This document shows, in pieces, positions 8,074-14,006 of a stretch of 15,098 bases of DNA (its first letter is position 1; every line of letters begins with the position of its first letter). This stretch comes from an uncultured Oscillibacter sp. (GTDB taxonomy: Bacteria; Bacillota; Clostridia; Oscillospirales; Oscillospiraceae). The notes beneath the pieces are model-generated. The model was not told where the DNA came from. It made no database searches and saw nothing but the letters and a program-made list of their open reading frames with translations. The stretch lies in assembly GCA_947245315.1 (NCBI GenBank), contig CAMXNV010000025.1, positions 1 through 15,098 on the forward strand, read 5' to 3'. A program made the position numbers and the translations under genes.

Positions 8074-8116
8074 ATCCTTATCGTTGGGTCTTTGCCCGGG
8101 GGAGAGACGGGAACTT

Positions 8117-8275
8117 CCGCCTGCCCGCCGGGGCGGCCTCGCAAGGGAGGTTTAATGAACGAGGCCGAGAGGGGGGCAAGGGCTCCCTCTCAGCCGGCGG
8201 GCCCGCGGCCTGCCGGGGCGCAGAGCGCCCATGCGTTTCCGTATGAAGCCAAGCACAGAAAGCCGCTCCCGCGGC
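8117..8275. other. GC-rich chain of abutting hairpins in operon leader
   Basis: This non-coding stretch in the 5' leader of the c-di-GMP operon has almost no unpaired bases between stems. The stems are: 8117-8121/8132-8136; A 8135-8141/8160-8166 (7 bp); B 8167-8175/8183-8191 (9 bp); C 8194-8203/8207-8216 (10 bp); D 8216-8221/8225-8230 (6 bp, loop AGA); E 8230-8235/8240-8245 (loop TTTC); F 8262-8266/8271-8275 (loop TCCC). A perfect 9-bp pairing, 8123-8131 with 8194-8202, would enclose A and B as a three-way junction and compete with C. The single wobbles in B, C and E are G-U on the plus strand but A-C on the minus. No known riboswitch family was recognised. It could be a cis-regulatory RNA, a small RNA or an intergenic repeat. 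Confidence 0.5.
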
Positions 8276-8329
8276 GCATGAAAAGGAACCGGGGAATTTT
8301 TTTCAACCGTGCTGACTATAACAGTCTAA

Positions 8330-8358
8330 ATTCTAACACAGAAAATGGGAAATAGCAA
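8330..8358 (-). promoter_or_regulatory. Promoter of the c-di-GMP phosphorelay operon
   Basis: Minus-strand TTGCTA (plus 8353-8358) is separated by exactly 17 nt from TAGAAT (plus 8330-8335), a good sigma-A-type match. Transcription would begin near 8323, giving a leader of about 250 nt before the response-regulator start. That leader contains the hairpin chain. Motif reading only. Confidence 0.5.
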
Positions 8359-8607
8359 GAACGAACCGCTCTGGGAAACAGAGGAAAATGGCGGGAAGGC
8401 AGCAATTTGGTAAAAATATCCAAAAATTAGACGTTTGCCGACTTATTATACAAAAAATGGAGAAAAGACGGCCAAAAAATTGTCAAACCCGTCAAGGAGG
8501 GTAAAGAGAGGGGGAACCGGGACGGAATATCTTGGGGAAAGAGGCAAAAATCACACCAAACGGCGCTCGTTTCTTGAAAATGGAAGTGATGACAATCAAA
8601 AAAATAC

Positions 8608-8636
8608 TTGCTTTTTTTGGGAGAATGGTTCATAAT
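8608..8636 (+). promoter_or_regulatory. Candidate flagellar operon promoter, distal
   Basis: TTGCTT at 8608-8613 is followed after exactly 17 nt by CATAAT at 8631-8636, a sigma-A-like arrangement. The leader to flgB would be about 250 nt. The -35 lies in an A7/T7 tract hairpin and the -10 overlaps one arm of an inverted repeat. No sigma-28-type promoter (TAAA-N15-GCCGATAA) was found. Confidence 0.35.
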
Positions 8637-8697
8637 AGGGAATACCTGATTAGGCAGAACAAACAAATGTGTTGCAAAACGCACACGGTGAACCATT
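8624..8697. repeat. 9-bp inverted repeat across candidate flgB promoters
   Basis: AATGGTTCA (8624-8632) and its exact reverse complement TGAACCATT (8689-8697) are 56 nt apart. Each arm overlaps the -10 hexamer of one candidate flgB promoter. This could be a pair of regulator half-sites or chance in an AT-rich region. Confidence 0.35.
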
Positions 8698-8700
8698 ATA
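8672..8700 (+). promoter_or_regulatory. Candidate flagellar operon promoter, proximal
   Basis: TTGCAA at 8672-8677 is separated by 17 nt from ATTATA at 8695-8700; TATAAA lies two bases further on. The leader would be about 185 nt. It is similar in strength to the distal candidate, and either or both may be used. Confidence 0.35.
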
Positions 8701-8790
8701 AAATAGTAGTAAAAGCAACAACGGTTTGCCGGGGACGGATATGGACGCATGGAGAGACCCGGTGGAATGGATGCGCTCTTCGCCGAATAG

Positions 8791-8841
8791 GATGGAGAGC
8801 CTGTGTCCGAGAGAGAACGCCGGAGAGGTCCGCGCTCCATC
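8791..8841 (+). promoter_or_regulatory. Structured flgB leader hairpin
   Basis: GATGGAG (8791-8797) pairs perfectly with CTCCATC (8835-8841). Inner CCT/AGG (8800-8802 with 8826-8828) and CCG/CGG (8807-8809 with 8821-8823) helices can form. It ends about 50 nt before the flgB GTG. CTCCAT can instead pair with an upstream ATGGAG at 8749-8754, so two exclusive folds are possible. A weak AT-rich hairpin (8850-8855 with 8860-8865) follows, just before the RBS. Confidence 0.35.
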
Positions 8842-8892
8842 GGGCGAAAAACATAGCATTATGTTGGGTTTTTAAGAAAGGATGGGCGATTC

Positions 8893-9279
8893 GTGAGTAT
8901 CCTGTCGAGCAATTCGTTTATTATGATGGAAAAGTCCCTGGGCTTCTTGTGGACCAAACAGGCTGCCATCGCGGACAATATCGCCAATGCCGAGACCCCG
9001 GAGTACAAGGAAAAGGTGGTCACCTTTGAGCAGAGCCTGAAGGGCAAGCTGGTCCAGGCCTCCCGGCGGTCCGCCCCGGTGCAGTCCATGCGCCAGGTGT
9101 TGGAGGACACGCCCTTCTCCGTGACCGAGCAGCTGGTTCAGACCCGGATGGACGACAACGGCGTGAACGTCACCGCCCAGGCGGCGGAGGCCATCCGGAA
9201 CGCTTTCCAGATGCGCTATGTGATGAGCTCCATCAATTCGGAGCTGGCGATTTTGAATTCCGCCATTCGCGGACAGTAA
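8893..9279 (+). CDS. flgB: Flagellar basal-body rod protein FlgB
   Basis: This 128-residue proximal rod subunit is exported by the flagellar type III system and assembles on the MS ring with FliE and FlgC. It shows the rod-family N-terminal helix and the signature NIANAETPEY (residues 29-38). The C-terminal segment, from DDNGVNV to the FQMRYVMSSINSELAILNSAI helix, matches the FlgB end that packs against the N-terminal helix. Length is typical. Start is GTG at 8893 with AAAGGA at 8877-8882, about 10 nt upstream; an internal ATG at codon 11 would cut into the helix. It is the first gene of the flagellar operon. A 154-nt structured spacer, unusual for this gene pair, separates it from flgC. Confidence 0.95.
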   Translation: MSILSSNSFIMMEKSLGFLWTKQAAIADNIANAETPEYKEKVVTFEQSLKGKLVQASRRSAPVQSMRQVLEDTPFSVTEQLVQTRMDDNGVNVTAQAAEAIRNAFQMRYVMSSINSELAILNSAIRGQ

Positions 9280-9433
9280 GCCGGGGTTCCCTCTCCGGCG
9301 GCGGACACTTTTTTCCTTCACAGTGTGAAACAGGCCATGGCCCCAGGTTGTGGCAAACGATTGCGGGACCGGGGACTCCGGCCCCTAAAACGGCCCCCGG
9401 GGCGTGCCCGGCGGGGAAACAGGGAGTTTGATT
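9280..9433 (+). other. Structured 154-nt spacer between flgB and flgC
   Basis: This non-coding spacer contains several inverted repeats. GCCGG/CCGGC (9280-9284 with 9295-9299) is followed 10 nt later by T6. ACACT/AGTGT (9305-9309 with 9322-9326) flanks the T-run. GGCCATGGCC (9333-9342) is a perfect palindrome. CCGGGG/CCCCGG (9369-9374 with 9395-9400) has inner CCG/CGG. None is a canonical terminator. They may affect mRNA processing, stability or read-through. Confidence 0.45.
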
Positions 9434-9892
9434 ATGCCATTTCTAAGCTCTATGAACATCTCGGCCTCGGGCCTGACGGCCCAGCAGCTCCGCCTGGACA
9501 TTGTGGCGGAAAACGTGACCAACTCCACCACGACCCGGGTGGAGGGCGGCGAGGGCTCCTACCGCCGGAAGATGGTGGTCTTCGAGGCCCGGAGCAGCCG
9601 GGACGATTTCCGCCAGGCCATGGCCCGGGCGGCCAGCGGCATGGTGCCCAACGGCCAGGCCGCGGGCGGCGTGCGGGTCACGCAGATTGTGGACGATCCC
9701 TCGCCCATGAAGCTGGTCTACGATCCCACCCACCCGGACGCCAATGAGGACGGGTATGTGGAAATGCCCAATGTGGATATGGTAAAAGAAATTACGGACG
9801 CCATGGCGGCCACCCAGGCCTACTCGGCCAATGTCACCATGCTGAATACCATGAAGGCCGTCATCACGGACGGGCTGCAAATTGGAAAGTAA
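9434..9892 (+). CDS. flgC: Flagellar basal-body rod protein FlgC
   Basis: This 152-residue proximal rod component is secreted by the flagellar export apparatus. The N-terminus has the rod signature ASGLTAQQLRLDIVAENVTN (residues 11-30), leading into the TTTR and YRRKMVVF segments of FlgC. The middle, with DDPSPMKLVYDPTHPDA, matches the family. The C-terminus, MPNVDMVKEITDAM and on to MLNTMKAVI, is the conserved closing helix. Length is typical (about 135-150). The ATG at 9434 is chosen because AGGGAG lies 7 nt upstream and the family alignment begins there; the frame is open slightly further up. It ends 22 nt before fliE. Confidence 0.97.
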   Translation: MPFLSSMNISASGLTAQQLRLDIVAENVTNSTTTRVEGGEGSYRRKMVVFEARSSRDDFRQAMARAASGMVPNGQAAGGVRVTQIVDDPSPMKLVYDPTHPDANEDGYVEMPNVDMVKEITDAMAATQAYSANVTMLNTMKAVITDGLQIGK

Positions 9893-9914
9893 TTGACAGG
9901 AGGCGAACCCGGTT

Positions 9915-10220
9915 ATGCTCACCCCCATTGAAAAGCTGACCCCGCTGACGCCCATCTCTCCGGAGAAGAAGGCCCCGGAGGGCCCCTCTTCCACGGAGGG
10001 GAGCGTGTTCGGCGCGATTTTCCGCTCCGCCATCGAGAATGTGAAGGAAACGGACGCGGATTTCAAAGAAGCCCAATATTTGCTGGCCACCGGCCAGCTG
10101 GATAACCCCGCCATGGCGATGATCGCCGCCAGTAAGAGCCAGTCCGCCGTAAGCCTATTGATTCAGCTTCGGAACAAGGCCCAGGACGCCTACTCCGAGC
10201 TGATGCGAATCAGCCTGTAA
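9915..10220 (+). CDS. fliE: Flagellar hook-basal body protein FliE
   Basis: This 101-residue adaptor between the MS ring and the rod is an early export substrate. The N-terminal 30 residues are Pro/Glu-rich and poorly conserved, as is usual. The C-terminal half, with AIFRSAIENVKETDADFKEA, then AMAMIAASKSQSAVSLLIQL and RNKAQDAYSELMRI, is the conserved helical core. Length is typical. The ATG at 9915 has AGGAGG at 9898-9903, with a rather long 11-nt spacing. A 149-nt spacer with a strong hairpin separates it from fliF. Confidence 0.95.
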   Translation: MLTPIEKLTPLTPISPEKKAPEGPSSTEGSVFGAIFRSAIENVKETDADFKEAQYLLATGQLDNPAMAMIAASKSQSAVSLLIQLRNKAQDAYSELMRISL

Positions 10221-10250
10221 GCGAAGCGGCGGCCGGGGGAATCCTCCCGC

Positions 10251-10284
10251 GTGCTGCTTGGCACCCTCGGGCCCCAAGCAGCAC
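10251..10284 (+). promoter_or_regulatory. Strong intercistronic hairpin between fliE and fliF
   Basis: An 11-bp perfect stem (10251-10261 with 10274-10284) has a 12-nt loop. It begins 30 nt after the fliE stop and ends about 85 nt before the fliF TTG. The following sequence is AAACCATGTC, with no U-tract, so it is not an intrinsic terminator. A second small GGGC/GCCC hairpin (10299-10302 with 10312-10315) follows. A role as an mRNA stability or processing element separating rod from ring expression is an inference. Confidence 0.6.
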
Positions 10285-10352
10285 AAACCATGTCTTTAGG
10301 GCCTATTCGGAGCCCATTTACCCTTTCCGGGCACACCGTTTTGAGGACGAGA

Positions 10353-10363
10353 AAAGGAGGTGA
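10353..10363 (+). promoter_or_regulatory. Strong RBS setting the fliF TTG start
   Basis: AAAGGAGGTGA at 10353-10363 is nearly a full anti-16S complement. The AGGAGG core ends 9 nt before TTG at 10370. This decides the start, as no in-frame ATG is nearby. A strong RBS combined with a weak start codon is notable. Confidence 0.85.
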
Positions 10364-10369
10364 CAGCGG

Positions 10370-12013
10370 TTGAAGGACGCAAAAGAAAAGGCCAAGGCGT
10401 TCCTGGATAAAACGAAGGAACGCCTCAAAAGCATTTCCAAAAAGGTTTGGATCGCCGTCGCCGCTGTTTTGGTGGTCCTGATCGTGGCCACCGCCGTCGT
10501 GCTGACGCTGAACCAGAAGGAGTACAACGTACTGATTACCCAGGTCAGCGACACGGAGGCATCCAAAATTTTAACATTCCTGAACGACCAGGGCGTCACG
10601 GACTTCAAGGTGGAGGACGGGAACACCATTCTGGTGCCCGCCGGGCAGGAGGCGGCCTTGAAGGCCAGGCTCCTCATGGCGAACCTGAACCAGACGGGAA
10701 GCTATTACATGGACAAACTGGGCAGCTTCTCCACCAACGAGGAGCGGAACTATGCCAAGATCAAGGACCTTGAGGCCAACCTGTCCGCGGTCGTCCGGAA
10801 CTTTGAGAACGTGGTGGACGCCACGGTGTTCATCACCCCGGGAGAAAACCGGGCCTACATACTGGACAGCAACAACGTGGTGGAGGCCAGCGCCGCCGTC
10901 ACCGTGACCATGGTCCAGGGCCAGCTCCTCAGCGACGAGCAGGCCCTCGCCATCCAGAACCTGGTATCCCACGCGGTCCAGGGGCTGGAAATTGAGTCCG
11001 TCAGCATCGGGGACACCATCGGAAACGTGTACCTGGACGGCAGCATGGTGGACGGCGAGGCCTCGGCCCTGAAGATCCAGCTCCAGCGGACCTGGGAGAA
11101 CCACATCCGCACCCAGGTCATGAACATCCTGAGCCCCATCTTCGGCGAGGACAACGTCCGAGTGGCCGTCACCTGCGAGGTGGAGGTGGACCGGACCACG
11201 GAGCAGCGGACGGAGATCCACCTCCCCGACTGGGCCGAGGACGGACGGGGCATCGTCTCCTCCGAGCGGGGGTCCTACTACGTGGGCCGTCCCGAGGAGG
11301 GGCTGCCCGGCGGCGTGGTGGGCACCGAGTCCAACAGCGACCTGGTGGAGGCCGTGGAGGCCGGAGCCCTGCCCCAGAACGGGGACACCATGATCGCGGG
11401 AGACAAACAGATCGACTACGAGAACTCCCGGAGCGAATACCAGATTGACAACAACGGAGCGGCCCGGGTGACCGACTGCTCCATCGCCGTAACCCTGAAC
11501 TCCCGCGCGGCGGGGGACTTCGACGTGGAGAACATCCGCCAGCACGTGGCCCGGGCCGCCAAGATTCAGGGCGAGCTGGACCCCGTCACCGGAGAGGAGC
11601 TGCTGGACGGCAAGATCTCCGTGCTGGCCATGGAGTTCTTCGATCCCAACGAGGGCATCCGGCCCATCGGCGGCGGTGAGGGCGAAAAGGTGCCTCTGTG
11701 GGTGCTGATCGCGGCGGCCGCCGGACTGCTGCTGTTTATCATCCTGCTGACCATCATTCTTCTGCTGCGCCGGAAGAGACGCAAGAAGCAGGAGGAGCAG
11801 GAGGAGCGGGAGCGCCGGGATATGGAGGCCATGCTGGCCGCAGCCGGCCTGACCGAGGCCGGAGAGGCCACGGGCGGCGCCGACGTGATGGAGCTGGAGA
11901 TGGAGCGGAGCATGGAGCTCCGGAAGGACATCCGCCAGTTCGTCAGCGACAACCCGGAAATCGCGGCCCAGATGATCAAGACCTGGCTGAAAGGGGGCGA
12001 CAGCAATGGCTGA
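10370..12013 (+). CDS. fliF: Flagellar MS-ring protein FliF
   Basis: This 547-residue inner-membrane protein forms the MS ring, the platform for rod, switch and export gate. TM1 spans about residues 26-47, followed by the large extracytoplasmic region with the ring-building domains: EYNVLITQVSDTEASKIL, VPAGQEAALKARLL, then LEANLSAVVRNFENV and the ATVFITPGE segment. TM2 is about 443-466. The cytosolic tail is charged and ends in the FliG-binding segment around RQFVSDNPEIAAQMIKTWLK (522-541). Length is typical. Start is TTG at 10370 with a very strong RBS. The 3' end overlaps fliG by 8 nt, suggesting translational coupling of the two partners. Confidence 0.97.
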   Translation: MKDAKEKAKAFLDKTKERLKSISKKVWIAVAAVLVVLIVATAVVLTLNQKEYNVLITQVSDTEASKILTFLNDQGVTDFKVEDGNTILVPAGQEAALKARLLMANLNQTGSYYMDKLGSFSTNEERNYAKIKDLEANLSAVVRNFENVVDATVFITPGENRAYILDSNNVVEASAAVTVTMVQGQLLSDEQALAIQNLVSHAVQGLEIESVSIGDTIGNVYLDGSMVDGEASALKIQLQRTWENHIRTQVMNILSPIFGEDNVRVAVTCEVEVDRTTEQRTEIHLPDWAEDGRGIVSSERGSYYVGRPEEGLPGGVVGTESNSDLVEAVEAGALPQNGDTMIAGDKQIDYENSRSEYQIDNNGAARVTDCSIAVTLNSRAAGDFDVENIRQHVARAAKIQGELDPVTGEELLDGKISVLAMEFFDPNEGIRPIGGGEGEKVPLWVLIAAAAGLLLFIILLTIILLLRRKRRKKQEEQEERERRDMEAMLAAAGLTEAGEATGGADVMELEMERSMELRKDIRQFVSDNPEIAAQMIKTWLKGGDSNG

Positions 12014-13076
12014 AGCGGCAGCGGCCGCCACCCAGACGGCGGCGGCCCCGGCACCTAAAACCTCGAAGCCCGCAGTCCCCAAGGCGGAGCTCAGCACCTC
12101 CCAGAAGGCGGCGGCGGTTATCATCGCCCTGGGGGCGGAGAAGGCCTCCCTGCTCTATAAGTTCATGGAGGACGAGGAGGTGGAGCAGCTGACGCTGGAG
12201 GTCGCCCGCCTCGGCGTGCTGACCACCCAGCAGACGGAGGATATCCTCACAGAGTTTTACCAGCTCTGCATGACCAACAAGGCGGTCACCGAGGGCGGCC
12301 TGGAGTACGCCCGGGCCGTCCTGGAGAAGGCCTATGGCGAGCAGGCGGCCCTGGAGCTCCTGGGCAAGGTGACCAAGAGCCTGAAGAACCGGGAGTTCGC
12401 TTTCATGGACAAGGCGGACGTCAAGTCCCTCTATTCCGCCCTGCGGAGCGAGCGGCCCCAGACCATCGCCCTGGTCCTCAGCTACGTGGACGCGGACAAG
12501 GCGGCGGGCGTGCTGTCCCAGCTGGACGAGAAGAAGCAGATCCAGGTGGTGGAGAGCATCGCCAAGCTGGACAGCGTCTCCCCGGCGGCCATCAAGATTG
12601 TGGAGGCGGAAATGCACAACCGGTTCTCGAATATCATGACGGATACCAATATCAAAGTCGGCGGCATAGACTATGTGGCCGATGTGATGAACAACCTGGA
12701 CCGGACCAGCGAGAAAAATATCTTCGACGGCCTGTCCGATCCCGACCTGGCGGACGAGATCCGCAAGCGGATGTTCGTCTTCGAGGACATCATCACCATG
12801 GACGACCGCTCCGTGCAGCGCTTCGTCCGGGACTGCGACCCCAGGGACCTGGTGCTGGCCCTCAAGGCCGCCAATGCGGAAGTGGCCAACAAGCTGTTCA
12901 CCAATATGTCCACCCGTATGGCTCAGAGCATCAAGGACGACCTGGAAATTACCTCCAATGTCCGCATGAAGGACGTGGAGGAGGCCCAGCAGCGCATCGT
13001 CGGCATTATCCGAGGACTGGAGGAGAAGGGTGAGATCATCATCCTGAAGGGCGGAAAGGACGATATCATTGCCTAG
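12006..13076 (+). CDS. fliG: Flagellar motor switch protein FliG
   Basis: This 356-residue cytosolic C-ring protein binds FliF through its N-domain and meets the MotA stator through its C-domain to make torque. An Ala/Pro/Lys-rich extension (about 1-29) precedes the usual N-domain (LSTSQKAAAVIIALG). The middle-domain EHPQ motif reads ERPQ (149-152). The hinge Gly pair is at 219-220. By alignment with E. coli, the torque residues are kept: Lys287, Arg304, Asp311, Asp312 and Arg320 correspond to K264, R281, D288, D289 and R297. The ATG at 12006 follows AAAGGGGG within the fliF end. It overlaps fliH by 8 nt. Confidence 0.97.
   Translation: MAEAAAAATQTAAAPAPKTSKPAVPKAELSTSQKAAAVIIALGAEKASLLYKFMEDEEVEQLTLEVARLGVLTTQQTEDILTEFYQLCMTNKAVTEGGLEYARAVLEKAYGEQAALELLGKVTKSLKNREFAFMDKADVKSLYSALRSERPQTIALVLSYVDADKAAGVLSQLDEKKQIQVVESIAKLDSVSPAAIKIVEAEMHNRFSNIMTDTNIKVGGIDYVADVMNNLDRTSEKNIFDGLSDPDLADEIRKRMFVFEDIITMDDRSVQRFVRDCDPRDLVLALKAANAEVANKLFTNMSTRMAQSIKDDLEITSNVRMKDVEEAQQRIVGIIRGLEEKGEIIILKGGKDDIIA
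13055..13071 (+). promoter_or_regulatory. RBS supporting the fliH TTG start
   Basis: AAAGGA at 13055-13060, inside the end of fliG, lies 8 nt before TTG at 13069-13071. The alternative ATG at 13093 has no good RBS upstream, so the overlapping TTG is preferred. This repeats the 8-nt overlap arrangement of fliF-fliG. Confidence 0.6.
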
Positions 13077-13974
13077 TATTTGGAAATCCATCATGCGTCC
13101 CAAGGCCGAGCCCTACCAGTTCCCCAAGGCGGAGGAGCTGGTCCTGGAGAGGGAACCGGAAACCGCCCCGCCGCCTCCCCCCGCCGGGGAAGAGGCGGCG
13201 GAAGCGCCGGAGCCCGAGGTCCAGGCCGAGGCCGTGGAGGAGGAAGAGCCCCCTCCCGCCCCGGAGCCGGAGCCGGACCCGGTGAGCTTCGCCCAGATTC
13301 AGGCGGAGCAGATCCTGGAGGACGCCCGCCGCCGGGCGGAGGCCATCGTGGACCAGGCCCGGCTGGAGTCGGAGCTCAAAGCCCAGGAGCTGTTCGAGTC
13401 CTCCCGCCAGAGCGGCCTGGAGGCCGGGCGGGCCGAGGGCCTGGCCCAGGGAGCCACCCAGGCCATTCAGGAGGGCCAGCGGGCCCAGGAGCGGCAGGCC
13501 GCCGACCTGGCCGCCGAGTTTGAGCGCTTCCTGGAGAAGGCCGGGGCCCGGCTGGACCAGCAGATGGACGACAATGTGGAGGAGCTCCGGGACCTGGCCA
13601 TCGCCATCGCGGAAAAGGTGGTCTCGGTGAGCCTCAAGAGCAGCTCCGAGGTCATCTGCCGGATGATCCAGTCGGCCATCGACAAGCGGAAGCGCCGGGA
13701 GTGGGCCCATATCTATATCGCGGAATGCGACGCCAAGCACCTGGTCCGGGTGCCCGCCTCCCTGATGACGGCCCTGTCCGCCCTCAGCGACCGGGTGCGC
13801 ATCATCCCCATGGCGGACGACGAGGCGGGAACCTGCATCATAGAGACCCCGGACGAAATCGTGGACGCCAGCGCGGCCACCCAGCTGAACAACATCCGGA
13901 CGCTGCTGTCCGACGCCGGACCTGTGGAAGAGGGCGTGGGCTTCGGCAGCCTGAATTTCGGAGGCGGGGCCTGA
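13069..13974 (+). CDS. fliH: Flagellar assembly protein FliH
   Basis: This 301-residue regulator of the flagellar export ATPase binds FliI as a dimer and tethers it to the C-ring and export gate. The N-terminus has a Pro/Glu/Ala-rich low-complexity stretch (about 28-72). A long coiled coil follows (about 73-180) with the FliH-specific GxxxG run: Gly116, 120, 124 and 128. The C-domain (about 180-285), with NVEELRDLAIAIAEKVVS and a VRIIPMADDEAGTCIIET segment, matches the FliH/HrpE family. The start is taken as TTG at 13069 on RBS grounds; ATG at 13093 would remove 8 residues. The gene ends 32 nt before fliI. Confidence 0.93.
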   Translation: MPSIWKSIMRPKAEPYQFPKAEELVLEREPETAPPPPPAGEEAAEAPEPEVQAEAVEEEEPPPAPEPEPDPVSFAQIQAEQILEDARRRAEAIVDQARLESELKAQELFESSRQSGLEAGRAEGLAQGATQAIQEGQRAQERQAADLAAEFERFLEKAGARLDQQMDDNVEELRDLAIAIAEKVVSVSLKSSSEVICRMIQSAIDKRKRREWAHIYIAECDAKHLVRVPASLMTALSALSDRVRIIPMADDEAGTCIIETPDEIVDASAATQLNNIRTLLSDAGPVEEGVGFGSLNFGGGA

Positions 13975-14006
13975 GGCCCCGGGCGGCCCAGAAATAAGGA
14001 GTGCTT

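Larger units (their letters stand above)
8359..8892. other. AT-rich non-coding region upstream of flgB
   Basis: This region has no credible gene. The part at about 8300-8720 is much richer in A+T than anything else in the window, which suits promoters and regulator binding. It holds two candidate flgB promoters, an A7/T7 hairpin (8598-8604 with 8612-8618), a 9-bp inverted repeat and a leader hairpin. Short open frames here are interrupted or overlap flgB and have no family resemblance. Confidence 0.7.

Noticed and set aside
8220..8260. GAAA-tetraloop-like hairpin on the minus strand as part of a c-di-GMP-I riboswitch
   Set aside because: The stem has an A-C mismatch on that strand, and the conserved GGGACGCAAAGCC segment does not follow.
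8155..8355. 66-codon plus-strand ORF beginning in the loop of hairpin A, with GGGAGG 4 nt upstream
   Set aside because: RBS spacing is too short, the product is low-complexity Ala/Pro/Arg-rich, and no plus-strand promoter is visible. The SD-like bases are better explained as part of the structured element.
8400..8460. Sigma-28-type flagellar promoter, suggested by GCCGACTT near 8438
   Set aside because: No TAAA element lies 15 nt upstream and the -10 is imperfect. Early basal-body operons are often sigma-A driven.
8720..8892. c-di-GMP riboswitch in the flgB leader, suggested by GGACGCA at 8743-8749
   Set aside because: The sequence after GGACGCA and the expected upstream CAAACC/GAAA stem do not match the c-di-GMP-I core. 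The c-di-GMP-II pattern is absent too.
8532..9029. 165-codon plus-strand ORF running into flgB
   Set aside because: It overlaps flgB in another frame, crosses the AT-rich promoter region, has no good RBS, and its product resembles nothing known.
9325..9747. 140-codon plus-strand ORF from GTG in the flgB-flgC spacer
   Set aside because: It runs through flgC in another frame; its product is Gly/Arg/Pro-rich shadow sequence.
10571..13103. Long minus-strand open frames opposite fliF and fliG
   Set aside because: Antisense shadows of clear flagellar genes with overlapping operon structure.
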